Assembly: GCA_947095585.1 (NCBI GenBank)
Contig: OX352763.1
Span: 104,139,908-104,203,907 of the forward strand
DNA: 64,000 nt
DNA from: Nephrocerus scutellatus
Lineage: Eukaryota; Arthropoda; Insecta; Diptera; Pipunculidae
Direction of reading: 5' to 3'
Positions 1 to 11,008 of this stretch are shown in pieces (the stretch's first letter is position 1; every line of letters begins with the position of its first letter). Made by a program: the position numbers and the translations under genes. The notes under the pieces were generated by a model that had not been told where the DNA came from, made no database searches, and saw only the letters and a list, made by a program, of their open reading frames with translations.

Positions 1-70
1 CGTGTTCATAATCATGAAATCTCTCTGTTTCCATTTAACTATTTTCACTCCATACTCTAAATCGACGATA

Positions 71-852
71 ATCTTTTCAATTTATTAACTTCTCATTTTG
101 TTATCTTTTAATTTTTTATTATGTCGTTATCTTTTCATTTTTTATTATTTCGTTTTCTTCTTTATTATTTTATTATCTTATTATTTCGTTATCGTTTCAT
201 TTTTATTATTTCTTTACCTTTTTATTTTCTTTTCTTTTCATTTTATTATCTTATTATTTCGTTATCTTTCCTTTTTTATTGTTTCGTTATCTTTTTATTT
301 TGTTATCTTTTTATTTTGTTATCCTTTTATTTTGTTATCTTTTTATTTTTTTATTTTGTTATCTTTTTATCTTTTTATTTTGTTATCTTTTCATTTCATT
401 ATTTTATTATTTCGTTATCTTTTCATTTTATTATTTTGTTTTCTTTTAATTTTTTTTATTTCGTTATCTTTTTATTATTTTATTTTTTTATTTTGTTATC
501 TTTTTATTTTGTTATCTTTTTATCTTTTTATTTTGTTATCTTTTTACTTTGTTATCTTTTTATTTTGTTATCCTTTTATTTTGTTATCTTTTTATTATGT
601 TATCTTTTCATTTCATTATTTCGTTATCTTTTCATTTTTTATTATTTCGTTTTCTTCTTTATTATTTCTTTATTATTTTATTATCTTTTTATTTCGTTAT
701 CTTTTCATTTTATTATCCTTTCAATTTATTATTTTATTATCCTTTCAATTTATTATTTTGTTATTCACTATTTTTTATCCTTTCAATTTATTATTTTGTT
801 ATTTACTATTTTTTATCTTATTTTTATTATTTTACTATCCTATCTATTTATC
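71..852. repeat. T-rich low-complexity minisatellite
   Basis: About 780 bases built almost only from TTTTATTTTGTTATC- and TTTCATTTTATTATT-like words in imperfect tandem order. Three overlapping plus-strand open frames run through it and encode only F, L, S, I and Y, which is what such a repeat gives by chance, so I do not call a gene. Boundaries are gradual. Confidence 0.9.
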
Positions 853-870
853 CAACCATGTGTTGATTAA

Positions 871-1311
871 AATTTCGTTTGTTTCGGCTAGGATAATTGC
901 AGAAGTTCCGTTCACACAATCCTTAACCTGCCAACCGAAATGTTATCCTTTTTGCATTTCGATTGGTTGGGGGGTTTTGTGAACATATAGGTCTTCTGTA
1001 GGATGGATAACCGTCGATGCGGGTATATGGGTTTCCTTACTGTAAATGCATTTTCTTTCCACAACACACATCCAGGACCCAACCTCGTACTACGTTTATA
1101 AATAAACTCATGTTGGAAATGTTGGAAGTGTGAAATAGTCTTTAATGCCATTCGTGTAGTTAGAAGTTGCAGCCATGTTATATTGTTTTAATGAGGGAAA
1201 TAATAAAAACAGAAAAATTAAAACAAGAATAATAAAGATTAAAATAAAATATTACAATGATAAACAGACATAATAAAAAAATATTTTTTTAATAAACGTT
1301 ATTATAATATA
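871..1311. other. No gene seen
   Basis: Ordinary AT-rich sequence after the T-rich tract. A 79-codon minus frame at 912-1151 has no recognisable domain. Nothing else is visible. Confidence 0.5.
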
Positions 1312-1970
1312 TTAATAAAAAAATTGAATTACAAAAGTTGTTTGTAAATTTTCTATAATGTCTTTTCTGACTATGTCGTCAGGAGAACTCTCACTAGAGC
1401 TGCGAACCGTCGGTACCGACTCAACATAAATATTTGAAATCTTTATCTCCGGTTCAGAAGGTGGCGGCTCCTTATTTGCTATAGCAATATTATGTAGTAC
1501 GGCCGTAGCTACAATCATTTTAAGTGTCTCGCTTATGTGAAGCCGACTTTTCGTTGCTACGGATGTGAAACGCCGTTTCCATATGCCAATGCACCTTTCC
1601 ACTTAATTCCTAGTGCTTTTGTGTTTGGTATTGTATAATAATTCTTTTTCTGTGCGCACGTTCCTTATTCGAGTTAGCAGATAGTTTTTATTGTTTCTGT
1701 TTCTAAAATCACCGTTTTCTAATTTAATTTTCAACAACGAAAAGTTGAAAATTGTTTGGTCATGTGCAGATGACATAAATCGGTTTTCATTAAATCAACA
1801 ATATTAGAAAATGTGGATTTGCTGAATCTATATCTGCCTCGAAACTCTTCGTCCGAAAAAAATTCTCTCGGATTGGTGTAATCTTTTTAAATTTTTGGTC
1901 GACGGATACCAATCAATAAATTTAAATTTCGCGCTTCCATTTATTCGGAATCTGACGACGAAGATGTTTC
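1312..1970 (-). pseudogene. PIF/Harbinger (HARBI1-like) transposase relic, core deleted
   Basis: The minus-strand 3' part (1312-1602) reads MERCIGIWKRRF...IVATAVLHNIAI, the typical C-terminal end of Harbinger DDE nucleases (VE-CFGIWKRRF...ATAVLHNIA). Upstream, at about 1800-1890, the minus strand reads NPREFFSDEEFRGRYRFS, the usual N-terminal signature. Between them there is room for only about 60 codons, so the central DDE catalytic region is missing and stops are present. This is an internally deleted, non-functional copy. An intact element would encode a nuclear cut-and-paste transposase. Confidence 0.8.
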
Positions 1971-1989
1971 TACTTCCATCTTAAAATAA

Positions 1990-2444
1990 ACAAATAAAAT
2001 TTTTATTATTACAATATATATGAAACTTCGTTAATAAAACAATGAAATCGTAAAATTGTAATATGTTCATTCGCTTTTTTTATTTCACTATAACTTTTTA
2101 TTTTTATTCAAAATTTTGAATCATGTACAGAACATAGTTTTATCAAACTATAAAATATAAAAGTAAATTGTGTAACCATCCATACAAAAAATTGCGGTAA
2201 AACTGCAACAAGAACCGTAATAATTTATGAATTTTTATAAAAAAAAAATTCGGATTGGCATTGTCAGAAAAATTAAAAATTATTTCTTCATTCTGCACTC
2301 AGTAAAGCGAACTTTTTGTGGAAAAACAAGAAGAAAATAAATTAAATCGAAATTTATCAAACGCTTGGGATCAAACAAAATATAGTTCTGAAATGGAACA
2401 TCACTAATAATTTCAATACCATCATCATCAATGTTTCCAATTAG
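1990..2444. other. No gene seen
   Basis: Very AT-rich sequence without a recognisable product between a Harbinger relic and a hAT relic. It may be the non-coding end of either element; I see no terminal repeat. Confidence 0.4.
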
Positions 2445-3595
2445 TTAATCGTCACTTGATACATTCTCTTCATCAGACTGATCGGTATATAGTATTGTTT
2501 CTTTTAGATAAAGAATTTCCAATACTGTCAATTGCATTCCATGAGCTAGACATAGCTGATGAATAACTGTTTTCTTTATTAGAATCAAAAAGCGCCTGGC
2601 AAATAAAGAAATAATATAACATTTGTTTTCTCTTTTGATTACAATTATTATCAAATATCATGAACATTTTATAAACTTAGAATGTGCTTTTATGAAAACA
2701 CAACCTCACTTAAAAGCAACATGAAAAATATATATCAAATAAGTCGACGATATTATACATTTTGATTTTACAACATAAAGCATGTAATTGAACAAATATA
2801 AAAAAAACTGCTCAACTATAGATGCAGATAAAAATTTCAATGGCTGATTACTTCGCAGACAATAAAGTCTTTTACAGACTTTCGCCATTAACTTTTCTTC
2901 TTCTTATAATAATACAGTTTGCCAACTTATAAAAGTAAAATAAATTTTTAAACACAGTGTTGCCATATTAGTTTTACAGTTGTACAGTTACATAGTTCAA
3001 CAATAACCGGCAAATAGGTACCGAATTTTCGCATAACTGATGCGCCTCTCTAAACATTTTTCGGCTGGCATCTTTTCATAAGCTCTAGCAAGACCAAGGT
3101 TCCAAAATTTCGTAAGGTTAAACTGAATCTCGAACCGCTGCTCTTGCATGATGCTATTTCTTCTGTTAGCTGCTTTCTAATTTTTTCTCCATAATCAAAT
3201 ACCATTTTACTCACTGCACTTGGAGACTTTGGAATGTTTGTATAACCTCTAGATTGAAGTAGACTACGAATATCATGTGACGTACATATTTTAACAAAAG
3301 GGAGGCCATCCCTGGCTACCAAACGCGATACAATTGCCTGTATAGATTCATCTACTGGACTCTTAATTTTTCCACGAACTGCTACATCTGGTTTTTTAAC
3401 AGTGCTTCCTTCTACACAGTTGTCAATGTCCCTTTTTAACAAATTAATTTTATGCATGCTTTTTATATGAGCATGTACCCCACTAGTACTTCCACCAGCA
3501 GTTTTAATTCGCCTTCTACAGTTCTCTATTTCACATATACCACGGTCATTATCACGTTTAAAATATTTCCAAGGAGGCTCTTTTTCTCTATTCAT
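2445..3595 (-). pseudogene. hAT-type transposase relic with BED zinc finger
   Basis: The first open part (3050-3595, minus, 181 codons) starts with a BED-type zinc finger: W-K-Y-F, then C-x4-C, then H-x4-H (positions about 9-48). A region follows that resembles the N-terminal part of hAT transposases (SRLVARDGLPF, PKSPSAVS). About 400 bases downstream, minus 2445-2654 contains CLAHGMQLTVLEILY, resembling the C-x-AH-x-L-x-L block of the hAT catalytic domain. The reading frame is broken in between and the C-terminal dimerisation domain is not seen. Known role of the family: DNA binding and transposition, leaving 8-bp duplications. It is a different hAT from the one at 39-41 kb. Confidence 0.75.
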
Positions 3596-3599
3596 ATTC

Positions 3600-3990
3600 G
3601 CTATGGCTGAAAATATTTAATTGTTATTGAAAAATAAATCATGAATGTTTTGATGTTAATAAAGCTAATTTTACTTACATCAGATTCGATAAACTTGTCT
3701 TCATTCATCTAAAAATATGCACTTATTTATGGATTATAACCATAAAAATACACAATTGTTTTGATTCTTTAAAAATTTTCTGTAAAATGAGCAGACAGGA
3801 AAATTTAACCTTACAAAATCAATAAATTTTGTATAATAAATTACGATTTGAATGATGGAATTGTCATTTGAATGCTTTCTGTTTCTATCTCTTTTCAATT
3901 CGGTTGCACAAAATCAAACAAGAATATAATAGTCAGAGACCGTGTACCGAGTGCTCGGGTGACGCTCGCCGGTCACCCAGGGTTCGTATT
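3600..3990. other. No gene seen
   Basis: AT-rich spacer. A GC-rich patch at about 3940-3985 (accgagtgctcgggtgacgc) opens the unusual block that follows. Confidence 0.4.
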
Positions 3991-4792
3991 GCGGAGTGTT
4001 ACAAATTAAGAAGAACTTATGTTTGATTTATTTTTCCATATGTTTTATTATTCCTTATAGTTTATTATTTATTTTTCTTTACGCTCTAATACTAATACTA
4101 ATATAATAATAACAATATAATAATAGAAATAAAGGAGGGGGGAGAGGGTTAAACGGAGTGTTAGTCGGACCGCGTGTCCGCTAACACTATGCGGAGTATT
4201 GAGTGAGTGTAGTACTCACTCAATGGAGTGACGGTGCGGCACCACTACCAAGGCAAAGTGAATATTATCAGTCAGTGCCTGGCTGGGTACGCGTTTGTGC
4301 GGAGCAGAGCTATTGTGTCACTATTGACTCAGGCGTTTGTACATCGGTACAGACGGTGTACACGGTCGTCGAGGTAGAGTGATTATAAGATCAGTCAGTG
4401 CCTCGGCAAGTGTACGAAAACTGTGGTGAAACTGAATTGAGCACTCTGACTCACTCAGTCACCTATGCCGGGAGTATTCGGACTTCGGTACGAATAGTGC
4501 AGCACCGCTTGACAAGGCAGAGTGAATATATATCAGTGGGTGCCTGTTCAACGGTGCAAAGAAACTGAGTGAGCAGAGTGAATATAAATCATTCAAAGCT
4601 CAAGCAGTCGCACACGGCGAAGTATTGCTTGGTCGGACTAGTATGGCAAAATACCAAGCAGAGTAAATATATATCAGTCAAAGCTTGGTAGTTTCGCAAA
4701 AAAATTCCTTCCTATACAATTTGTTCGTACAGAACGGTGAGACGGAGCTCTGGTCGCAGTAATTTCTCGACGACTTGCTTAGTGTTTCTGGT

Positions 4793-4889
4793 GTCCCATG
4801 TCATTACTTTAAAACAATAAGTAGTTAGGAATTTTATGGTGTTTTATCACCGAAGTGAAATTCCATTACTTGTGTAATGACATGTGGAC
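4793..4889. other. Long imperfect hairpin, about 97 bases
   Basis: Outer arms GTCCCATGTCATTAC and GTAATGACATGTGGAC pair. Inner arms TAAGTA/TACTT-like, GGAATTT/GAAATTCC and GGTG/CACC continue the stem to a loop at about 4842-4847. The size resembles a microRNA precursor or the core of a short inverted-repeat element. No expression evidence can be had from sequence alone. Confidence 0.55.
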
Positions 4890-5175
4890 CAGTGTTTGCA
4901 ATTTATAAGCGACATTCAACCATAACCATATATGCGAGCCGGTGTGTATTATACGCTATACTGTCGCGTATATATACGTCTTGTCGACTGCATGGTATGT
5001 ACGGTGTACGACACAGTATGACTGCCTGTTTGTTGGCTGCATTTTGTGTGTGCCGTACGGTTGTGCGTATATGCATGTTGTGTTTTGAGCGGACGGACGT
5101 TTCGGACATTAATTGTAGGGTGTGTGACGTAGTCGATTTAAATCGACTTCGTTACAACCGGTAGAACTTTAGTTT

Positions 5176-5246
5176 AATACCGGTAATACCGAAATGAGAT
5201 TTCACTGGCATTACCGGTAACACCGTTAATATCGTTACCGGTATTG
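5176..5246. repeat. Inverted repeat around ACCGGTA
   Basis: AATACCGGTAATACCG and its near complement CGTTACCGGTATT lie about 45 bases apart, with another ATTACCGGTAA between them. This could be the end of a small transposon or a short palindromic cluster. Confidence 0.5.
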
Positions 5247-5594
5247 GAAGGCTCTAGATGCAGGTATTATTGGTATAGATAAGTCATCTCTAAATGATTG
5301 TTACATGAACATTATAATACAACATGAGAAATTAAATAAAAATTAAACATAATTTTTTAATAATTCAATTTTTTATTTAAAAATCTTTAAAACTCATAAT
5401 GTTGTTCAGTCTCTAATAAATTCTCTTCAATTTATAACATTTATTATCTCACGGTAAGATAATTTAGTAGCTAAAGATTATAGTCAAGGGAAAGTAAATA
5501 TTAATCGACATCGCTGTCGTCTGTGCTAGATAGATGTACCAATTTTGAGATATACTTTATGTATAATTTGATGGCGCGTTCTAGCAGTTTCTAT

Positions 5595-6010
5595 CTATTG
5601 TTTGGCCTCGTCAGTCTTGTTTTCATTACATTTGCGTTTACGCCCATGTGATGTTGATGCTTCTTCCTCATTAGTTGATGGCGCATTGTCATCGTCTTCC
5701 GTCTCAATTATGTTGGTCGAATTGATATTGTGCCGTTCTGAACAGTATTCATGAATTAAATCAAAGTACGACCAAGTGGCAGCCCTTGGTCCTATTTCTT
5801 CTGTTCCTAAGCCTGTCGGTGGTTCAATTATCATCTAAAATAATAAAAATTAGAATTTAATATCCGAGACATATTTATATACTGAAAATAACCTTGTATC
5901 TGTCCATCAGATTACTCCACTTTTTCTTCAACTTCCTCCAGTCATTTACTTCTAATTGAGCTTTCCTGTAAAAGAAATTGCCATAAGATTATAGTTAATA
6001 TATAAACATA
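5595..6010 (-). pseudogene. Myb/SANT-like accessory protein fragment of a Harbinger element
   Basis: The minus frame 5595-5834 reads GPRAATWSYFDLIHEYCSE followed by an acidic low-complexity tail. Just upstream on the minus strand (about 5895-5945) WRKLKKKWSNLMDRYK-like sequence gives the helix of a Myb/SANT-like DNA-binding domain. Harbinger elements commonly carry such a second protein that helps bring the transposase to DNA. The 5890-6010 segment recurs almost exactly at 8208-8340. Frames are interrupted and I see no full gene. Confidence 0.5.
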
Positions 6011-6378
6011 AATTTATATTAGTTATACCTGAAAGTGATGTTATACCTGAAATCGATATAACTAAAAATAGCAAGTAAGAGAAAAAAGAAACTGATAACT
6101 CCAACCCAAAGGTTAAGCAGCAATAAAAACTCAAAGTTTCTTCATTAATTTCGTTATAAACTTTTATTGTATACTAACTAATTTTGGAGGCTGTTCATTT
6201 GGATTTGAATTTAAAAGAATTTATATAAAACTTTACTGTTCTTAGGAATCAAATGTTAATTTTATATGTATGTATTCAAAAGAATTTATAATTCATTTAA
6301 TAATTGTAAATCAAAGTTTAAAAAAAGGAATAATCAAGTACTTGTCACTGCTTTTAGTAGTAAAAAAAGTGTATCTAA

Positions 6379-6434
6379 AAAAATTATGCAATGGTGACTT
6401 ACTTGGAAATTATGCAATGGTGACTTACTTGGTT
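6379..6434. repeat. 26-bp tandem duplication
   Basis: AATTATGCAATGGTGACTTACTTGG occurs twice in a row. On the minus strand each copy contains CCAAGTAAGTCACC, a perfect splice-donor-like GTAAGT, so the duplication copies an exon edge (see 6429-6476). Confidence 0.75.
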
Positions 6435-6476
6435 GTTTTTCAATGAGATCCTGCCGGCATGATGTCGTTGAATCAC
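6429..6476 (-). pseudogene. Small exon-like segment of a Harbinger accessory gene
   Basis: Minus strand: an acceptor-like ...TTTTGCAACAG, about 48 coding bases (motif GDSTTSCRQDLIEKQP), then donor GTAAGT. A homologous segment with the same flanking signals lies at 12043-12092 (GTLSTSCMQDILEGKYQ). Two copies with conserved splice-like edges suggest a real internal exon of a transposon-borne gene, probably the Myb/SANT-like one next to it. Confidence 0.45.
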
Positions 6477-7083
6477 CTGTTGCAAAACTGTAGAAATTTA
6501 TTGATAACTACCAAACGCAGCTTACAATAAATATACTTGAAAAATTCAATAAAACTCAAAAAAATTTAATATTAAATTAAATGCAATAATAAAAAAAACT
6601 CAAAAAAGTTAAAAAAAACTCAATTTTGAATAAAATTAATTTCAATTAAAAAAGACTCAATCCACGGTTTAGGAAACTTTGCAAATTCGGAGGTTGTTGA
6701 CTTTGATGCGTTGAGGAAGCTCTGACGCTGGCACGATGATCGTGATGGAACTTAAAAACTTATGCTGTGTGCCTCAGAAGACTAAACTAACTAAACTAAA
6801 ATAAAAATCCTAGTTCTAGAAATATATCAGTAGATGGTACTAGTGTAAAAGTCATTATGTGTGCCTCGTATCAAACTTAACTAAATATAAATGTCATTCG
6901 AAGATTGCAAAGAATGTGAATATTAGAAAAGTTAAATATGTAATAATTTAAAATGATATTACCACATATTTTGTTTTCAAATATTCTTTTGTGATATATC
7001 AAATATAGATTAACCAAAAATCGGCTAACATCAACAAAACGGATACCTTTAAAAAATGTAATGCAACATAAGATTTGTAATTT

Positions 7084-7309
7084 ATGAGGTTATGCCATAG
7101 TAATACACGATATTTTTTTTTTTTTTTTAATTACAGACTACACGAAATTGTTACGGAAGTGAAATTAACAAAATTATTTTATTTAACGACAGTTCATTTT
7201 ATATATGCGTGAGCACCTAATAGTATCTGCTGGTTCTCTTAATAATATATCTATGTGAATTACTTACCGAACATCAAATCATAAAAGATTCAAATTAACG
7301 TTAAAGTTC
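7084..7309. other. Interior non-coding part of the Harbinger element
   Basis: AT-rich sequence with a T10-12 run at about 7113-7126. No product is recognised. Confidence 0.4.
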
Positions 7310-7324
7310 AGAGTATCGGTATTC

Positions 7325-7745
7325 CTATATTGGCTTGCATGTGGAACGAGCAATCGGGTTAGTGGTTTAAGTTTCAACATATCAAGATATTCTGTTAGAA
7401 CAATTATGTTTGTTAAGTTTGCACCAAAAATAATAAAACAACCAAGTTTGGATGCATGTAGGGCCATTGGCGAACAATTTAACCGACGGTCGGGCACATC
7501 AATTTTTTCAAAAGCACTAGGTGCTACTGATGGATGGTCGTACCGACTAATTTGCAAAGTCAGTATATTAATCGTTAATAAGACAACAGTATTAATTAAA
7601 TGGCACTATGTGATAGTTCTGTCAAATTTATTAATATTTTTTGAGTCTTGCGGAATAGTCAGTTATATCGAAAAGAAGTATTTCCACCGAACAGATTTTT
7701 TCTTTTAGGTGACAGTGGATATAAATGTTCGCTAAATCCGATTGC
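7325..7745 (+). pseudogene. Harbinger DDE transposase fragment
   Basis: Plus strand: LACGTSNRVSGLSFNISRYS, then V-x-F-A-P-K-I, then FSKALGATDGW (7335-7545). This follows the Harbinger pattern up to the first catalytic Asp (GAIDG in the family, GATDG here). After an AT-rich interruption LGDSGYKCSLNP at about 7710-7740 matches the region of the second Asp (LGDSGY). The part between them, the third acidic residue and the C terminus are lost. The fragment lies inside the TIR/TTA-bounded element at 6763-8793 and is in its sense orientation. Confidence 0.7.
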
Positions 7746-8207
7746 ATAGCAATGAAGACAATGAAGGACTCAAACATGTGATTGGGAAGCACGGCCTCGG
7801 CGAACGAAATGTCAATGGTGAAAGATTTGTTGATTCCTGCAACACCAACAACCTTGTCATAGGAGGCACCATGTTTAAGCATAAGACTTGCCACAAGGTC
7901 AGCTGGGTGTCAACTGACAGGCAGTCATCATCCAACCAAATCGACCATGTGGCGATCAGCGTTTTAGGAGCTGTCTTTTAGACGTCGGAAACAGACGAGG
8001 AGCCGACATGGGTATGGCAAGGGATCATCACCTTATGGTAGCTACTGTTCAGTTACGTACTGCATCAGTTCGAAGAATCTGAACCGTGTATTTGCTAACG
8101 ATATGCACCCAAATCAAACGGAGCAAAACAGAGCAGAGTAGGGTACGACAAGGTTGTATTCTATCGCCGATACTTTTTTTGCTGGTGATTAGTGATGTAC
8201 TTCGCAC
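7742..8207 (+). pseudogene. RTE-clade LINE fragment (endonuclease plus RT piece)
   Basis: Plus strand 7742-7981 reads HVIGKHGLGERNVNGERF..., NNLVIGGTMF, HKVSWVSTDRQSSSNQIDHV. This is the highly characteristic endonuclease segment of RTE/BovB-like LINEs (HVMGKHGLG-MNENGE-F, WVSPDG--ENQIDH). At about 8143-8206 VRQGCILSPILFLLVISDVL follows, the RT motif B region. Several hundred codons between them are missing. This is an internally deleted insertion into the Harbinger element. Confidence 0.8.
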
Positions 8208-8340
8208 AGCCTTGTATCTGTCCATCAGATAACTCCACTTTTTCTTCAACTTCCTTCAGTTTTTTTCTTCTAATGGAGCTTCTATTCCTACTCTCCTGTA
8301 AAAGAAATTGTCATAAGATTACAGTTAATATATAAACATA
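8208..8340 (-). pseudogene. Myb/SANT-like fragment, second copy
   Basis: The minus strand reads LKKKWSYLMDRYK. It is nearly identical to 5890-6010, including the downstream CTGTAAAAGAAATTG-like non-coding part, so it is a duplicate of the accessory gene exon. It is placed antisense to the transposase fragment, which is common in Harbinger elements. Confidence 0.5.
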
Positions 8341-8947
8341 AATTTATATTACTTCCAACTGGTTTTTAGGTCGAACAATGTTCCATTAAATAATGGTTCG
8401 TTTTTGATTCGAGCTTTGATAAAACTTTGGGTTTCATCTTGCGTCCCTATATAAACAAAAAATAATTAATAGTTTATTCCTTTCCATAATATTGAACATT
8501 TATATTATCTATATATAATTTCAATATGTATGCTTACTTAAATTTATGAATTATTATTAAACTTACATCGAATAGAGTAGCACCGTTTTTCCATTGTTTT
8601 TTTTTTAATTTTTGCGATAAAATAATTGAAAATTAAAATGGTGTTGATTTGAATGTTCACGTCAAACAAATAAAATGAAAAGTCATCGAAAAGTAACCTC
8701 GTAAATTGACTTTTCACTTGTCGCCTACGAGAGACTAGCAAAAGCTTCAAATTTTTTTAGTTTAGTTAGTTTAGTCTTCTGAGGAACACAGCATTAGTTA
8801 CCGCGTTATAGTTGTCGCCTGATTTAGGGTGAGCTCATAATTGTAAGAATACCGCAGCCGTGCAGAGTTTGTGTTCATAAACGTAAAAAGACTGCATTAT
8901 CATTGCAGCTTTCATAATCGTCAAATGACTGCCTTTGTTTTGCAAAC

Positions 8948-9184
8948 TTGCTAATTTTTGTTTTGATGCACAGTTGCCATGAAAGTGGCGAAAATGTAAG
9001 TGCAGTTTTAAAACATAGAAAAAAAAGCCCATCATTGGATTGTTTTAGGGAAATTTCTGTACAGATGTTAATGGAATGTGATTTTATTAGTGGAAGAAGA
9101 AAGAAATCAGTCTTTTTTTTTTCATTTAATAATTTCATTAGCCTCAAAAAGTACCAGGAGTACTTGTGTGAGAGATTACAATGA
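8948..9184 (+). other. Open frame of 78 codons, not recognised
   Basis: A plus frame with SPSLDCFREISVQMLMECDF. The pattern hydrophobic-x-FR-x4-LL resembles the tail of some piggyBac transposases only weakly. It is surrounded by transposon debris; I give no function. Confidence 0.2.
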
Positions 9185-9206
9185 TAATATATAATAATAA
9201 ATGCAT

Positions 9207-9482
9207 CTATGTTGTGTAATTTGGAAGATATGATTCGTTGTAAATTAACATTTTTAATTCAATTTTGAATCGAGCCGGATATGTGATAGCTTTGATTCTG
9301 TTTGGGAAGGAATTATACAATTGAATGCCTCTATAAATTATACCGTTTCTACCGTGGTTTATGTGCATTTGGGGGAGATGTATATATTCTTGAGAAATGG
9401 TGTTATGCATATGTATCTGACTGTTACGTGTATATGAAATTTCATGGGGAAGACGATCGGCAATCATTTTGTGAAACAGCAT
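9207..9482 (-). pseudogene. LINE ORF2 C-terminal fragment
   Basis: Minus frame with HEISYTRNSQ and NGIIYRGIQLYNSFPNRIKA, ending FKIELKMLIYNE. This corresponds to the conserved end of many LINE ORF2 proteins (a small G-x-x-x-YN-LP-IK block followed by FK-x-LK-x-L). It probably belongs to the same LINE as the RT piece at 11290-11640, with a retroelement inserted between. Confidence 0.6.
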
Positions 9483-9639
9483 AATAATTCTTTTTTTGAA
9501 TCGACAGATATGTCTTTAATATTAATATCTAACGAATCTTTTGTTTCTAAGTTAATATTCATTAAGTCATAAAACTCTTTTTCGTAAATATTTTCAAACC
9601 CTACTTCATTTTATTTTCCTTCAATATCATCGTTTTTAA

Positions 9640-10117
9640 AGTTTCAATATTCGTTTCCATGTTTTCTTTTGTCTTTCATTTGTAATGTATTATTTTCTTT
9701 TTTAACTAGTTTCAAATTGGCAAGTTTTAAAAAATCTGTACCGAATACAGCTGCAAACTGCATCGTATTGTTTTTTACCACATACATTTTTAGATATATT
9801 TCTTCTTTATCAAAGATAATACAACTTTTAACAAGACCACTTATCTTTAAAGGACTTTTATTAATTCCACAAATATTAGTTTTTACATTTTTTGGCAAAA
9901 TTAAATTTTTAGAAATAAACCTCTCTCGAACAATACTTATAGGGCTGCCGGTATCTAATAATGTTCCTAATAATAATGAATATACTGTATCATCAATTTT
10001 AAAATTATACAATAAATCTCTTACATAATCATCCTGCTCATCTGCATTGTCAAGCTTGTGTACTACAACTGCCGAGTGCCGGCAGCCAAATGACCAAACT
10101 CGGCGCAAACATGGCAA
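9640..10117 (-). pseudogene. Retroelement aspartic protease fragment
   Basis: The minus frame contains LLGTLLDTGSPISIV, the D-T/S-G active site with the preceding hydrophobic strand, and later AVFGTDFLKL, the expected second conserved loop. It follows a zinc-knuckle gag on the same strand, as in gag-pol of Ty3/gypsy-type elements. RT, RNase H and integrase do not follow, so pol is truncated right after the protease. Confidence 0.75.
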
Positions 10118-10831
10118 GCTCCTGGTGGTCGTTTCGGTTTACGGCACTCTGAAGCTACATATCCCACAGAATTGCAATTAAAGCATCTGCAAGTTCTGGA
10201 TCTGGATCCCTGCTCCTCTGTGGTTAGCATTCTCCGCGATGTTGACGGGATTGGTTTCAATTTAGGCAGTTCGATTTTATTAAAGGCCGACAGCAGTTGC
10301 TGTCGGTTGCGGAAACATTGTATTCGCGCCTGTGAACGTAAATTAGTGTCGGGAATTCCTTCAATAAGGCCTTCAAGTAATTCGTCTTCGTTACCATTCG
10401 AATTTTCATTTGACTTTGCTCTCTTTAAAATTTCGTTTTCCTTCTTTAATATTTCATTTTCTCTAGCTTGTAATTCAATCTCTTTTTTTAAAATTTTCAT
10501 CAACAGCCATTGTTTTCGTTCCTTAGTACGTCTCTCATTATTACACTCTTCATTTCTCTAGTTTTAGTACTTCCATCAGATCTGCCATCATTGTCATCAT
10601 TTGCAAAGGCTCTCATCAATGATCATCGTCATCATCTTCTGCGGCTGCCTGCTTCGTTGCTTGCATTGAGTGACTTTCAGGAAAATTACCGCGTACCTTG
10701 TCTGGAATCGACATCAAGCGCAAAACAAGTTCACTCTTGTTTCCAGTGGTTTTTTTATTCAACTGTGCAAGCCATGTCTTCAACTGTAATGCAGTATATG
10801 CTTTATATTTTTCCACATCGGTATCTGCCAT
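10063..10831 (-). pseudogene. Gag-like protein with SAP domain, coiled coil and zinc knuckles
   Basis: Order on the minus strand: 10616-10831 is a SAP-like helix-turn-helix (ALQLKTWLAQLNKKTTGNKS, then LVLRL) and an acidic end. From 10503 comes a heptad-rich stretch of repeated KKENEILK. A basic hinge follows, then two CCHC-like knuckles: CFNCNSVGYVASEC (His replaced by Tyr) and CHVCAEFGHLA. There is one stop and one frameshift between the SAP and coiled-coil parts. SAP plus coiled-coil Gag recurs at 15.1 kb and partly at 27.1-27.8 kb, so it is a repeated retroelement family here. Confidence 0.75.
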
Positions 10832-11008
10832 TGCTTATGTGTTGGTATTTACTGTTATTTTTCAGGCGAGACACTTGTTTTTTTCAGGCGACACACTCGT
10901 TTTTTATTCACTCGCGAATGAAAAATCTTTATTAGTTTGACGCAGAATAGCGCAAAAATACCTTGCACAATTTTTTTTTGAGAAAGAAAAAATGCGATAT
11001 AGATTTTA

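Larger units (their letters stand above)
3940..5260. other. Uncharacterised GC-richer non-coding block with dispersed short repeats
   Basis: This block is clearly richer in G and C than its surroundings and has no convincing coding frame. A motif like GCAGAGTGAATATATATCAG followed by TCAGTGCCTG or TCAAAGCTTG recurs at about 4256, 4377, 4509, 4576 and 4659, at 65-130 base spacing. GCGGAGT also recurs (3993, 4192). The block starts near TGTTACA and ends near CTTCGTTACA, so it could be a long terminal repeat or the 5' region of a retroelement, but I cannot show a second copy. The 95-codon plus frame at 4877-5164 has no domain and I do not call it. Confidence 0.4.
6763..8793 (+). mobile_element. 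PIF/Harbinger element with TIRs and TTA target duplication
   Basis: The left end TGCTGTGTGCCTCAGAAG plus ACTAAACTAACTAAACTAAA (6763-6800) is repeated inverted at the right end (about 8756-8793) with one mismatch in the outer 38 bases. TTA stands directly outside both ends (6760-6762 and 8794-8796). A 3-bp TTA/TAA duplication is the hallmark of PIF/Harbinger, and Harbinger transposase pieces lie inside, so the assignment is mutually supported. The element is about 2.03 kb. Its interior has been invaded by an RTE LINE fragment and holds a Myb/SANT piece in opposite orientation. It is defective. Confidence 0.85.

Noticed and set aside
98..982. A 294-codon and a 249-codon open frame on the plus strand
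   Set aside because: Both are translations of the T-rich low-complexity tract; composition is F, L, S, I and Y only, and several frames are open at once.
5001..5030. Possible telomeric or rDNA sequence in the GC-richer block
   Set aside because: No TTAGG repeats and no recognisable rRNA motif.
4877..5164. Open frame of 95 codons in the GC-richer block, many Cys and Arg
   Set aside because: No domain, antisense frame also open, and the region looks non-coding and repeated.
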